A stretch of DNA of 64,000 nucleotides from Halobacillus litoralis (GTDB lineage: Bacteria; Bacillota; Bacilli; Bacillales; Halobacillaceae), in assembly GCF_004101865.1 (NCBI RefSeq), contig NZ_CP026118.1, forward strand, positions 1,877,001-1,941,000, given 5' to 3'. Every line of letters starts with the position of its first letter. The stretch's first letter is position 1. Both the position numbers and the translations under genes were made by a program. Below the pieces are notes generated by a model. It saw only the letters and a list, made by a program, of their open reading frames with translations, was not told the DNA's origin and did no database searches. Shown here in pieces: positions 28,041 to 36,325 of this stretch.

Positions 28041-28066
28041 GTTTTTTATAGGTTAATGTAGGGAAT
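28041..28066 (+). promoter_or_regulatory. Candidate SigB-type promoter of opuD
   Basis: GTTTTT, 14-nt spacer, GGGAAT (28041-28046 and 28061-28066) agrees with the SigB consensus GTTTAA-N12-15-GGGWAW. A TTGACA at 28034-28039 could be a SigA -35 but has no fitting -10. Betaine uptake under general stress control would make sense. Confidence 0.45.
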
Positions 28067-28128
28067 AACTAAATCAATACTTAATTTCAAAAATTAAATA
28101 TCCAAGTGGTTCTAGAAAGGAGACACTG

Positions 28129-29640
28129 ATGAGAGATCAACTAAAAAACCCTGTTTTACTTATTTCTTCATCCATCATTACACTCCTGGTCATAATTGGT
28201 GCTGTAAATCCTGAAGGTTTCGGCACAGTGGCCGGCGCCTTGTTTAAATTCACTACCGTGAACTTCGGTTGGTTTTATTTACTTTCAGTTTTCGGCTTTG
28301 TGATTTTCTTAGTAGCACTCGGTCTGAGTAAATATGGCAAAATAAAAATCGGGCCTCCCGATTCAAAGCCAGAGTTTCCATTTTTCACTTGGATTGGGAT
28401 GCTGTTTTCTGCCGGGTTTGGTGTAGGACTTGTCTTTTGGGGCGTAGCAGAGCCCATGAGTCACTTCTTTGAAACTCCCTTTTCTGAGTTGGAAGCTCAA
28501 ACAGAGGATGCTGCTCGCGTTGCCATGGGGTATTCTTTCTTTCACTGGGGTGTGAACCAATGGTCAGTATTTGCTATCGTCGGCCTCTTGATCGCATTTC
28601 TTCAATTTAGAAAAGGCAAAGACGGACTGGTTTCCACTGCACTTGAGCCTGTACTCGGAAAATCGAAACCCGTCAAACATACGATCGATTCATTAGCTGT
28701 TATTGCGACAGTAATGGGGATTGCTACCTCTTTAGGTCTCGGTATTTTACAAATGAATGGTGGGCTGAATGCTGTATTCGGTGTCCCTAATAATACTGCC
28801 ATGCAATTGGTTATAACGGCAGTACTTCTCGCTTTATACTTAACTTCTTCAAGTACAGGATTGAATAAGGGAATCAAATGGTTGAGTAACTTGAACCTTG
28901 CCCTTTGCTTAATCTTGCTATTGTTTGTCTTTTTTGCCGGTCCGACGGTATTTATATTGAATAGCTTCACCCTTGGAATTGGGGATTATATTTCTAACTT
29001 CGTCGGATACAGCTTACGTCTCACTCCTTATGAAGGGGGATCATGGTTACGCGAATGGACGATATTCTATTGGGCATGGGTTATTGCCTGGTCACCTTTT
29101 GTTGGTGCTTTCGTAGCCCGTGTATCAAGAGGCCGGACAATTCGCGAGTTTATCTTTGGTGTATTAGTAGTCCCCCCTTTAATCGCATGTTTATGGATTG
29201 CGACTTTCGGTGGTACAGCTCTGAACAGTGATTTAAATAACGGGACATCCATAGCCGAGGCTGTAAATAATGACGTTACAGTTGCGTTATTTGAAACCTT
29301 TGAGTTTCTTCCATTGACTGGAATTCTGTCTATATTATCTATTTTTTTAATTGCGACATTCCTGATTACGTCTGCTGACTCCGCCACCTACATTCTGGCA
29401 AGTATGACCACAAATGGCAGCTTGACCCCTTCCCTGGGCATAAAGATCATCTGGGGCTTGCTCATGGCTGCTATTGCAGGGGTTCTGCTTGTTGCTGGTG
29501 GATTAGACGCTCTACAAACCGCTTCACTCGTTTCAGCACTGCCCTTTACAGTAATCATCATATTATTCGTCTACGCCTTCACTAAGATGATACGTGAAGA
29601 GCCTTTACCACAAAGACCGAAGAAAAGAGAGAATGATTAA
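28129..29640 (+). CDS. opuD: BCCT-family glycine betaine transporter OpuD
   Basis: 503 residues, 12 membrane segments. The BCCT hallmark region is present: GFGVGLVFWGVAEPMSH in the N-terminal half and the tryptophan-rich WTIFYWAWVIAWSPFVGAFV followed by RVSRGRTIREF. These residues form the betaine aromatic box and coupling helix in BetP/OpuD. It imports glycine betaine with Na+ for osmoprotection. AGAAAGGAG precedes the ATG. Monocistronic. Confidence 0.93.
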   Translation: MRDQLKNPVLLISSSIITLLVIIGAVNPEGFGTVAGALFKFTTVNFGWFYLLSVFGFVIFLVALGLSKYGKIKIGPPDSKPEFPFFTWIGMLFSAGFGVGLVFWGVAEPMSHFFETPFSELEAQTEDAARVAMGYSFFHWGVNQWSVFAIVGLLIAFLQFRKGKDGLVSTALEPVLGKSKPVKHTIDSLAVIATVMGIATSLGLGILQMNGGLNAVFGVPNNTAMQLVITAVLLALYLTSSSTGLNKGIKWLSNLNLALCLILLLFVFFAGPTVFILNSFTLGIGDYISNFVGYSLRLTPYEGGSWLREWTIFYWAWVIAWSPFVGAFVARVSRGRTIREFIFGVLVVPPLIACLWIATFGGTALNSDLNNGTSIAEAVNNDVTVALFETFEFLPLTGILSILSIFLIATFLITSADSATYILASMTTNGSLTPSLGIKIIWGLLMAAIAGVLLVAGGLDALQTASLVSALPFTVIIILFVYAFTKMIREEPLPQRPKKREND

Positions 29641-29665
29641 AACCCCGGTCAATCTGAAAACCAGG

Positions 29666-29700
29666 AAAGGCACCCTCTCCATACCGGGAGGGTGCCTTTC
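29666..29700. terminator. Shared terminator of opuD and pheromone gene
   Basis: AAAGGCACCCTC (29666-29677) pairs with GAGGGTGCCTTT (29688-29699), flanked by T-rich sequence on the plus strand and TTTCCTGGTT on the minus strand. Confidence 0.85.
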
Positions 29701-29703
29701 TTA

Positions 29704-29862
29704 TTATCCCACCCCTGGATCCCCGGGATCTTCATTTCCTAATACTTGTACTGAACCTATGCCTGGATCACCAGGATCTTCAGCCAGGCCATCCATAATC
29801 CCCCATAGGCAAGCTGCAGACAGCAAAAAGGTAAAACATAGTACCGTCCATGGCTTCCTCAT
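29704..29862 (-). CDS. Secreted pheromone-like peptide precursor (AimP/Phr-type), 52 aa
   Basis: A 52-residue product: basic start MRKPWT, a hydrophobic export segment VLCFTFLLSAACLW, then a small acidic tail. The tail holds a tandem repeat, EDPGDPGIG at residues 28-36 and EDPGDPGVG at 44-52, the second ending exactly at the C-terminus. The ATG (plus 29860-29862) directly abuts the receptor's TAA, and GGGAGGGG lies 8 nt upstream, within the end of the receptor gene. This is the layout of Rap-Phr and AimR-AimP pairs, in which a C-terminal 5-6 residue peptide is released, re-imported and bound by the receptor. Processing is inferred. Confidence 0.72.
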   Translation of the reverse strand: MRKPWTVLCFTFLLSAACLWGIMDGLAEDPGDPGIGSVQVLGNEDPGDPGVG

Positions 29863-30897
29863 TTAAACACCCCTCCCATAGTTCAAGCGTGCCAAGTATT
29901 CCAATGGTAAACGGGCAAAAAAGTGATCTCCTTGTTCATGGATAAAACGTTTATACGAATGGTTTAATAGGTGCACGTCCTTTTCAGCAAAACCTAAATA
30001 GGTTTCCTGAAAAGGTGTTAAGGATGACATTGACCGTAATATATTGCAGGTGGTTTTATAATCCCCTTCTGCCAATGCGATGTGGGCAGTTTCTACAGGG
30101 TCTGGTGTGTAAATTCCACCTGTACGAAGGTGAAAAGCTGAAATGAAAGGGATAGAGTGTTGCTTGATTGACTTGGCTGCCGTATCGAGATGATGGGTTT
30201 CCGCTATTTTAAGTGCTTTATGCAAAGGCTCTATAGAGGACTCGTATCCATTAAAAAGATTATTTAATGCCAGGTTATGGTACATTCTGCTCTTCTTACG
30301 CGGAGAAACTTCTGTGTTGATCATTTTATATGCATAACGACTGGCTAAAATAGAATTATCGGTTTTCCAATAATGCTGAAAAAGCAGTTCTTGATAACGC
30401 TGGTTCAAATAATAATACATTAGCGGCTCGTCCACTAACTGAAGTGCTTTATCACATTTATCCAAATACTTATCTAAAACTGTATAGATCTTCAAATCGT
30501 AATAAGAGTATACGAGGGCAAAAAGATGGAGGCAATGTAAGGATGGTTGAGTAAACTGGAGGGACAGGAGATCATCCAGTCGTTCTCTGGTCGCTTTCTT
30601 TTTCAAGCGATGCAGGAGAAATTGATAAACCACTCCAGTGTTTTCATCTGAAACCGCAGTGTTCAACAGGGTAGCAATTTCCTCGAAATAATCGTTCATA
30701 TAGAGGAATTCAAGGTGGGCAAGTTGTTCATTTTTTTCTGTAGGGAAGTGGTCCAGCGCATATTGTTTTGTGTGCTGAATGGCTTCAATTCTGGAATACC
30801 TTTTCAGATTACTGATATAGACATAATATAAAGAGGAACTATGTTTCATTTGCAGTTTTATCAATAGACTTGGTTCAATTAGTTGGTGTTCTCTCAT
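29863..30897 (-). CDS. AimR-like TPR pheromone receptor without obvious HTH
   Basis: 344 residues, almost wholly helical with TPR-like hairpins (for example MYHNLALNNLFNGYESSIEPLHKALKIAE). The C-terminal block DHFFARLPLEYLARL resembles the end of AimR-family arbitrium receptors. Phage AimR proteins carry an N-terminal helix-turn-helix of about 50 residues; here the TPR-like part begins almost at once and I see no HTH, so it may work through protein contacts, as Rap proteins do. It is followed with no gap by a pheromone-like gene. No phage genes are near. GAGAGGAG precedes the ATG by about 12 nt. Confidence 0.65.
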   Translation of the reverse strand: MREHQLIEPSLLIKLQMKHSSSLYYVYISNLKRYSRIEAIQHTKQYALDHFPTEKNEQLAHLEFLYMNDYFEEIATLLNTAVSDENTGVVYQFLLHRLKKKATRERLDDLLSLQFTQPSLHCLHLFALVYSYYDLKIYTVLDKYLDKCDKALQLVDEPLMYYYLNQRYQELLFQHYWKTDNSILASRYAYKMINTEVSPRKKSRMYHNLALNNLFNGYESSIEPLHKALKIAETHHLDTAAKSIKQHSIPFISAFHLRTGGIYTPDPVETAHIALAEGDYKTTCNILRSMSSLTPFQETYLGFAEKDVHLLNHSYKRFIHEQGDHFFARLPLEYLARLNYGRGV

Positions 30898-31059
30898 AGG
30901 TCCAGAGACTCCTCTCCGATGCTTACTTATATTTTATGTAAATAAACTCTATCTGTCTAGTAAGATGTTCAGTTATAAGTGATTATAAAGGTGATTTGAA
31001 GATAATTTACCAAATGGCAGATTCCTTTTCAAAATAATATCCTTCATCAGGAACTTAAA

Positions 31060-31094
31060 TAAGCACGCTCCCTTTTCAAAAGAGAGCGTGCTTT
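31060..31094. terminator. Terminator after methyltransferase
   Basis: AAGCACGCTC/GAGCGTGCTT stem (31061-31070 with 31084-31093), overlapping the methyltransferase stop. The minus-strand tail is only moderately T-rich. Confidence 0.7.
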
Positions 31095-31665
31095 ATTTTT
31101 CAAATAATACCCCGAAATGATAAGGGGAAAGGTCGGATGTTTTTAAAAAAGTCAATCCTGCTTGTTCTCCCCAATCTCTAACTTTACGCGGAGAAGGTCG
31201 AATAGCCATAGTAGGTCCCCGTGGTGTCTTGTTCGATTTCCAATGAATGACGCCAAGTTTACCTTTAGGGTTTAGTAATTGCGCCGTCCTGTTCAAAAGT
31301 TCCAGAGGTTCTTCGCAGTGTAACATGTTGAACAAGCTAATGTAATCCACTTCTGAAACATATTGGGTTACCGTCTCGAGAGTTTTTTCATTAGATGAAT
31401 CCCCATGAATTAAATAGATGTTTTGAAGGTTTTCTTCCCCTATTCGTTTGCTGCAAATATCGAGGTACTCTTGATTAACATCTATACCTATGGCCGAACC
31501 AGAAATGATTTTTGAAGCAGGAATTAAGAAAGTTCCGAAGCCACTTCCTACATCAAGGTAATTGTTTGTATGAGGATTCAACTCTAATGTTTTAAGAAAA
31601 GAGACAGGGTCAAAGAAAGTTTCCCATAATTCCATATCCGGCATCCCAGACTCTCGGTACTGCAA
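31093..31665 (-). CDS. Class I SAM-dependent methyltransferase
   Basis: 190 residues. Motif I YLDVGSGFGTFLIP near residue 37, acidic motif GIDVNQEYLD near 60, then DYISLFNMLHCEEP and the LLNPKGKLGVIHW strand. It is a UbiE/Methyltransf_25-type enzyme; substrate unknown. The tail ending HFGVLFEK resembles small methyltransferases found near stress genes, but that is not informative. It lies upstream of the AimR-like gene on the same strand, separated by a terminator. Confidence 0.82.
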   Translation of the reverse strand: MQYRESGMPDMELWETFFDPVSFLKTLELNPHTNNYLDVGSGFGTFLIPASKIISGSAIGIDVNQEYLDICSKRIGEENLQNIYLIHGDSSNEKTLETVTQYVSEVDYISLFNMLHCEEPLELLNRTAQLLNPKGKLGVIHWKSNKTPRGPTMAIRPSPRKVRDWGEQAGLTFLKTSDLSPYHFGVLFEK

Positions 31666-31882
31666 TCTATCCCTCCTTTATTTACTTTATTCATCACTCA
31701 AAGTAATGTTGAATCGCAGACTTAACCTTCCATTTGAAAAGTTTCTTTCATTTTGACCATGCTATGACACGTGAAATAAACGGAAAGACAGCGGCAAGAC
31801 CAACCGCTTGTCATTAAGCCTGCAAGTGAACTTGCAACCAAATTCGCATGTTTTCACACACAGCTCCAGAAGGAACATTCAT

Positions 31883-32494
31883 TTAAAATACCGTTGATGT
31901 CAAAAACCAAACGTTCCATAGAACAAGGCTATATACGAGCATTCTTTCGGTATTAGACCCTGTTCGAAAAGTGAAGAAAAACTGGATGTACTTTCTTGAT
32001 AAAGGATAAACCAGAGGAATCCCTTGTTTGGTGATGAAATCCCCAAACAAGTGGGAAACGACCCCTACCACCATACCTCCCAAATAAAACCAGGGAATTT
32101 GCAGTGTCTGTTCGAGAATGAGGCAGTAACCGACGAGTAAGCTCACGAACAAAAGGGAATGCGTCATTTTCCGATGCCCACGGATCATAATTAAAACCGG
32201 TAATAAAAGCATAACAAATACTTTCAGTTCATCTCGATATGTATTTAAATAGTGAGGTGCAAATAAGTAACATAAAAAAGCGATTGTAAAAATAGTCATC
32301 AGTCCCCGCCAAAACTTATGACCAAGTTTAGACGCAGGGGTATCGATATCCGGTAACAATGAGCCGAATAAGACGAATACGAAAAATAAAATAGTTTGAT
32401 AGGGTCGTTCCGTCATCACTTCGAACTGGGGGATCAATGCCAATGCCCCAACCCCGAATGTGAAGCCGACAACCTGGTGTCCTGGTGCCATCAT
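31883..32494 (-). CDS. YdjM-type membrane-bound metal-dependent hydrolase
   Basis: 203 residues with about six hydrophobic segments. Conserved polar residues of the YdjM/DUF457 family are in order: GHQ at residues 5-7, SLLPDIDTPAS near 45, RGHRKMTHSL near 107 and VSHLFGDFIT near 148. These His/Asp residues are thought to bind metal. The biological role is unknown; the E. coli member is under LexA control. Two ATGs are adjacent at the start. Confidence 0.85.
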   Translation of the reverse strand: MMAPGHQVVGFTFGVGALALIPQFEVMTERPYQTILFFVFVLFGSLLPDIDTPASKLGHKFWRGLMTIFTIAFLCYLFAPHYLNTYRDELKVFVMLLLPVLIMIRGHRKMTHSLLFVSLLVGYCLILEQTLQIPWFYLGGMVVGVVSHLFGDFITKQGIPLVYPLSRKYIQFFFTFRTGSNTERMLVYSLVLWNVWFLTSTVF

Positions 32495-32527
32495 CGTGTG
32501 CTATACCTCTCTTTTCTCTCCAGCAGT

Positions 32528-32554
32528 CAAAAAATAAACCCACCTGAAAGTGGG
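32528..32554 (-). terminator. Hairpin with minus-strand T run
   Basis: CCCAC/GTGGG (32539-32543 with 32550-32554) followed on the minus strand by TTTATTTTTT. It lies after the HesB-like gene and before the YdjM-type gene. Confidence 0.65.
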
Positions 32555-32562
32555 CAATTACA

Positions 32563-32847
32563 TCAACAATCTCTTTCAGGAAGGCCGAGTATTTGAAATT
32601 TGGGTCCTTCCATTGTTTGCTTTCCTTCTATAGTCAATTCTTCTGTCAAATGTGCAATTCGCTTATCTATCGCCACTGGAATTGAATTGATGCGATGCAG
32701 CTGATCGTCCGCCTCAGGGTCACTTATCGTCATCCCGATATCCGGTTCCCCACACCCGAAACCAGCAAAAAACAAACGCAAACAACCCGACCCTTCATCT
32801 TCCAGTATTTGATTCACCAAATCACGTGCTTGATCGGTTATTTTCAT
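32563..32847 (-). CDS. HesB/IscA-like iron-sulfur biogenesis protein
   Basis: 94 residues. The A-type fold is recognisable from ITDQARDLV, GCLRLFFAGFGCGEPDIGM and the C-terminal LGLPERDC. Cysteines in AGFGCGEP and RDC, plus an upstream Cys in SGCLRL, could bind a cluster, though the spacing differs from canonical IscA (C-x60-C-G-C). It belongs with the short HesB/YadR-like proteins of Bacillus with no proven role. Monocistronic. Confidence 0.75.
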   Translation of the reverse strand: MKITDQARDLVNQILEDEGSGCLRLFFAGFGCGEPDIGMTISDPEADDQLHRINSIPVAIDKRIAHLTEELTIEGKQTMEGPKFQILGLPERDC

Positions 32848-33025
32848 GAATCTTCACCTCTCCGATTATAAAATACCATATTTTTGATAGGGACAGGAAA
32901 TGAAATCCTTTAAAATTCAACTGAAAGTATTACACAGAATTGTTGAGAACCCTCCGCCTTATAGAAAAATGGAATGTATGAGTCGCCCTACCAACTATTC
33001 TGCTCAGAGCAACTTGCTCCAACAC

Positions 33026-33058
33026 AAAAAATCCCCGGGGAAAAGCTCCCCGGGGATT
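33026..33058 (-). terminator. Terminator after ohr
   Basis: ATCCCCGGGGA (33031-33041) pairs with TCCCCGGGGAT (33047-33057); the minus strand continues with TTTTTTGTG. Confidence 0.87.
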
Positions 33059-33068
33059 TACTGGCATT

Positions 33069-33485
33069 TTATACCGCTTTAGCGTTAATTTCCACATTAA
33101 TATTGCCACTTGTGGCTTTAGAATATGGACAAACCTTATGGGCTTCATTTGCAAGTTCTTCTGCTTCTTCTTGAGAAACACCTTTCACTTCTACGTTAAG
33201 GACAACACCGACTTTGAACCCGTCATCAGATTCATCTTTCAATAAACTTACGTCAGCAGTGATTTCAGATTCAATATCTTTTTTCTGCTTGCTTGCGACT
33301 AAATTCAATGCGCCATCATAACAAGCGGAATATCCAGCTGCAAACAACTGCTCAGGGTTCGAGCCTTTTTCATCACCTTCACCTGGCATCGAGAGATTTA
33401 AATCAATCAAGCCATCGTCAGATTTAACGTGCCCCTTACGTCCACCTTTAGCGGTTGCATGTGCTGTAAACATTACATTACTCAT
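33069..33485 (-). CDS. ohr: Organic hydroperoxide resistance protein (Ohr/OsmC)
   Basis: 138 residues. The two peroxidatic/resolving cysteines are in AGYSACYDGAL and HKVCPYSKATSGN, the Ohr signature; NVEINAKAV closes the chain. Ohr reduces organic hydroperoxides with lipoyl-type thiols in the cytosol. The ohrR repressor gene is not adjacent. GGAGTGATG provides the ribosome site. Strongly supported. Confidence 0.92.
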   Translation of the reverse strand: MSNVMFTAHATAKGGRKGHVKSDDGLIDLNLSMPGEGDEKGSNPEQLFAAGYSACYDGALNLVASKQKKDIESEITADVSLLKDESDDGFKVGVVLNVEVKGVSQEEAEELANEAHKVCPYSKATSGNINVEINAKAV

Positions 33486-33562
33486 ATCATCACTCCTTAA
33501 CTATTATTTAAAAAATCATCCACAACATACACATACCTCATCTTGCCGTAGATTAAACCTTT

Positions 33563-33865
33563 CTATTCATCGTACAGCCGATATTCCTCTTTCAAAGAAT
33601 CCGGTGCCATCTTCACCATCCATTGCATGATATATGTGAAAACAGCCAAATCATCGACTAAGCCGAGGACAACCAGGAAGTCAGGAATCACATCCCAGGG
33701 AAACAATAAGTAACCGAGCAGAAATAATACGGAAAGCCATTTCTTCTTTGCACTCACTTCTTTTGATTGAAAAAAACGAACGAGGAATGGCACGGATTTT
33801 CTTATATTGAATACGAACTTGATTCTTCGCCACAATCTCAGCATGTCATCACTCCCAATCTTCAT
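33563..33865 (-). CDS. DUF1232 (YkvA-type) membrane protein
   Basis: 100 residues. The conserved DUF1232 core is KKWLSVLFLLGYLLFPWDVIPDFLVVLGLVDDLAVFTYIM, recognised by its PWDVIPDF and GLVDD motifs, with one or two membrane segments. Function unknown. The ATG at 33865 has GGGAAGG just upstream; the open frame further up has no ribosome site. Confidence 0.83.
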   Translation of the reverse strand: MKIGSDDMLRLWRRIKFVFNIRKSVPFLVRFFQSKEVSAKKKWLSVLFLLGYLLFPWDVIPDFLVVLGLVDDLAVFTYIMQWMVKMAPDSLKEEYRLYDE

Positions 33866-34059
33866 TATACCTTCCCTGTCCTGCCTCAAAACAGTGCAAA
33901 CCTCACAATTGCTTATATTTGACGTATACTTTACCATTGAAATAAACGAAATGACTGTGAGGATCTTACACATACTAAGATTACATATACATAGCCCACT
34001 TCACCTAAACTTGCATACGATAAAGTAGGTCAAAGAAAACCAAAGGGGAGAAAGTTGTC

Positions 34060-34611
34060 ATGAAGATCCTATTACTTAACGGAACGATCGTCGGGAAAAA
34101 AACCCGTACACTCCTTAATGAAATCGAACAATATATACAGCTCTTGCCTGATACACATGAAACAAAAATCATCGACTTGGAAAATTATGATCTTCAGTTC
34201 GTCGATGGCCGTCCCGCTGAAGAATATAACGAGGATATGCAATCCCTGATCAGGGAAATCGAGCGCGCTGATGCGTATGTCATTGCAACTCCGATTTTTC
34301 AAGGTTCAATTCCCGGCACTTTGAAAAATGTTTTTGATGCTGTGTCACCCTTAGCTATGAGGTACAAACCCGTATCTATCGTCGCGAATGGAGGCACCCT
34401 GCAACATCATTTAGTCATCGAGAATCAGCTCAAACCAATTCTCAATTACTTCCGTTGTATGGTTACTCCTAACTATGTTTACACTCATACTAACCATTTC
34501 TCGACTCAGGGAGAACTGATTGATGAAGACGTCCGCAACCGCTTAAAAGAAATGACCATCGTCTTCAATCAATACATGCAGATGAGCAGTCACCTCGAAT
34601 CAGATAAGTAG
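34060..34611 (+). CDS. NADPH-dependent FMN reductase
   Basis: 183 residues with a flavodoxin-like fold. LLLNGTIVGKKTRTL binds the FMN phosphate, ATPIFQGSIPGTLKNVFDAVSP is the typical second FMN loop, and SIVANGGTLQHHL the third. It supplies reduced FMN or reduces quinones/azo compounds; substrate unknown. AAAGGGGAG precedes the ATG. The 215 bases downstream hold no gene. Confidence 0.88.
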   Translation: MKILLLNGTIVGKKTRTLLNEIEQYIQLLPDTHETKIIDLENYDLQFVDGRPAEEYNEDMQSLIREIERADAYVIATPIFQGSIPGTLKNVFDAVSPLAMRYKPVSIVANGGTLQHHLVIENQLKPILNYFRCMVTPNYVYTHTNHFSTQGELIDEDVRNRLKEMTIVFNQYMQMSSHLESDK

Positions 34612-34780
34612 AGTACAGAGAAGCGGCTTGAGAATCACTCAATAAAATAAGCCTTCCTTCTCTCAGAAAAAAAATCTTATTTAATTACCTTCCATCCTTC
34701 ATCTGTATCTGCCCTCAAAACATAAAGGCGATACTTTCCAGCTCACTCTGCCACAACCACCAGCCAGAAGAGCTTTATAA

Positions 34781-34823
34781 AAAAGAAGAGCCTTACTGAC
34801 CTTTTCGGTTCAGCAAGGCTCTT
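34781..34823 (-). terminator. Terminator after lytic transglycosylase
   Basis: AAGAGCCTTGCTGAACC and GGTCAGTAAGGCTCTT form a long minus-strand stem (about 15 bp) followed by CTTTTTT. Confidence 0.85.
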
Positions 34824-34826
34824 TAC

Positions 34827-35453
34827 TCATGCTTTTCCAAGCACTTTCGTTACATAATTTTGCGTTTCTCTGAATGGAGGGACGCCACCATATTTATCAA
34901 CGTTACCAGGTCCTGCATTGTAAGCTGCAAGCGCCAACTCAGAGTTTCCGTCATAGCGGTCTAACATCTGCTTTAGATATTTGGTTCCACCCATGAGGTT
35001 TTGTTCAGGATCGAAAGGATCTGAAACTCCGAGCCCCTGTGCTGTTGCAGGCATGAGCTGCATCAGACCTTGTGCACCTGCGTGACTAACTACATCAGAG
35101 TCGAAGTTCGATTCCGCTTTAACCACCGAACGTATAAGGTTTTCTTCAACACCGTAGGTTTGGGAGGCTCTTTGAATCAAATCATCAACCTGCCTATCTC
35201 CGCCATCCACCTCTGGCAATTCGGCTTTTGGAGTCGGAGAAGTATGTAATGGGGTCTGGCTATGGTTAAAAGCAGGAGTAGCCAAAGATACCGGCTGTGC
35301 ATTGTTCATGTTCACCGGATGAGACATCGCAGCATCTAAAATACTCTGAAATGTCATGTTTTGCATACCACTTGAAAAGGAATCACCTTTGTCATTTCTT
35401 AACATCGACATTGCCTGCATTTGAATCATTAGCTGGAATTTACTGATATCCAT
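34827..35453 (-). CDS. Lytic transglycosylase (SLT domain), CwlQ-like
   Basis: 208 residues. A low-complexity N-terminal 90 residues with many Met/Gln, no signal peptide, then an SLT domain: catalytic Glu in [44 protein letters not shown] and [18 protein letters not shown]. It cleaves the peptidoglycan glycan chain. The lack of a signal peptide matches B. subtilis CwlQ (YjbJ), which reaches the wall by another route. ATG 35453 follows GTGGAG closely (3 nt); an in-frame GTG 9 nt upstream has no ribosome site. Confidence 0.86.
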   Translation of the reverse strand: MDISKFQLMIQMQAMSMLRNDKGDSFSSGMQNMTFQSILDAAMSHPVNMNNAQPVSLATPAFNHSQTPLHTSPTPKAELPEVDGGDRQVDDLIQRASQTYGVEENLIRSVVKAESNFDSDVVSHAGAQGLMQLMPATAQGLGVSDPFDPEQNLMGGTKYLKQMLDRYDGNSELALAAYNAGPGNVDKYGGVPPFRETQNYVTKVLGKA

Positions 35454-35640
35454 TTTCTCCACTCCACAATTATTAGTTATTTAAAGTTTACATGATTCAA
35501 CCTATTCCGACAATCCAGTATTTCAAAATATTTGAGGGTTTTCCAAAACAATACAAAACTTGAGAAAAAGTCACCTTCAAACTATCAATGATTTGCATTT
35601 TCATGCCTCACTTTTCCCAAAGCAGGCACCTACTTGGAAG

Positions 35641-35649
35641 TGGTATAAT
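35641..35649 (+). promoter_or_regulatory. Extended -10 promoter of ncRNA candidate
   Basis: TGGTATAAT is a perfect extended -10 (TGnTATAAT) at 35641-35649. The first nucleotide of the transcript would be near 35656. No good -35 is seen. Confidence 0.6.
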
Positions 35650-35655
35650 ATAGAT

Positions 35656-35900
35656 AACAAAAGAGCTTCCTCGACATTACTCGTTGTTGGTTTGTGCAGG
35701 TTGTCCACATCTCAACACATTTTTGATAGAGGAATTCTGGTCTCATTTCGTACATGGGTACTCTCTTTTGTCTCTTACGTCGAATCACCCTACTATTTTT
35801 CCCCGCCAGGAAAAATAGCCTGTAGATTTCATGGGATGTCTCCCTCAATGAAAGACATGTACCATACCCCTTTTGATTATTCAAAAGGGGTATTTTTTTA
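35656..35900 (+). ncRNA. Candidate structured non-coding RNA, about 245 nt
   Basis: Between an extended -10 and a strong terminator (ATACCCCTTTT/AAAAGGGGTAT at 35867-35893 plus a T run) lies a sequence with no credible gene. Pairings: ACAAAAGAG near 35657 with CTCTTTTGT near 35764; inside it TTCCTC (35668-35673) with GAGGAA, and TGTTG..TGTG with CACA..CAACA; then a 10-bp hairpin CTATTTTTCC/GGAAAAATAG near 35797-35822 and ATGTCT/AGACAT near 35839. It does not match the SRP, RNase P, tmRNA, T-box or riboswitch motifs I know. It could also be a leader for the small membrane protein at 36030. Confidence 0.55.
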
Positions 35901-36029
35901 TTAGAAATATCATTCTCCACCTCTCCCACTCATTCGTCATGAATAAGGACAAGCTGTCAAAATAATTTTATAAAAGATAAATATTCAAATTACTGCCATC
36001 ATATATTGAAGGTAAAGGGAGGTGGAAGC

Positions 36030-36230
36030 ATGGTGGACTTCAAAGCGGATAACAGAGTGTTCCTTTACTTAGCTGTTCTTGTAGCCGGTTTCGCTCTATA
36101 TAGCATCGGTGAGGAAGCGGGTAATTTCTTCGATCAGTTTCTGTTCTACGCGGGGTATATTGCAATGATTATTTTTTCTTTCGCCCTCATCATCCTCGGT
36201 TTAGCCAGATTTTTGAAACAGTATCAATGA
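36030..36230 (+). CDS. Small two-helix membrane protein
   Basis: 66 residues, not recognised. Two hydrophobic stretches (about 10-25 and 36-58) separated by an acidic loop GEEAGNFFDQF. GGGAGG lies 7 nt before the ATG at 36030, so the start is firm; an in-frame TTG upstream is not needed. It lies 130 nt downstream of the structured RNA's terminator, so it could be controlled by that leader. Confidence 0.65.
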   Translation: MVDFKADNRVFLYLAVLVAGFALYSIGEEAGNFFDQFLFYAGYIAMIIFSFALIILGLARFLKQYQ

Positions 36231-36236
36231 AATCAG

Positions 36237-36262
36237 AAAAGGCTGCGGATTCGCAGCCTTTT
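36237..36262 (+). terminator. Terminator after small membrane protein
   Basis: GGCTGCG/CGCAGCC (36241-36247 with 36252-36258), extended by AAAA/TTTT flanks. Confidence 0.8.
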
Positions 36263-36325
36263 CTCGTTTTACAGGTATATTGGTCTATTCGATCACAAAG
36301 CAAAACCCTTTTATTCCCCATCAGA

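Noticed and set aside
28034..28062. SigA promoter at TTGACA before opuD
   Set aside because: No -10 of acceptable sequence is at 16-18 nt; the SigB-type reading fits better.
29594..29866. Plus-strand frame with PGSPGSS repeats antisense to the pheromone gene
   Set aside because: It mirrors the repeat on the other strand, has no ribosome site, and runs through the opuD stop and a terminator.
28863..31665. Possible prophage because of the AimR-like receptor
   Set aside because: No integrase, repressor, structural or lysis gene is nearby; flanking genes are ordinary metabolism and transport.
34612..34780. Possible small gene between FMN reductase and the transglycosylase terminator
   Set aside because: No frame with start, ribosome site and stop in order.
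35560..35904. 114-codon open frame on the plus strand over the structured RNA region
   Set aside because: No ribosome site, composition unlike a protein, ends in the terminator loop, and strong nested hairpins explain the sequence better.
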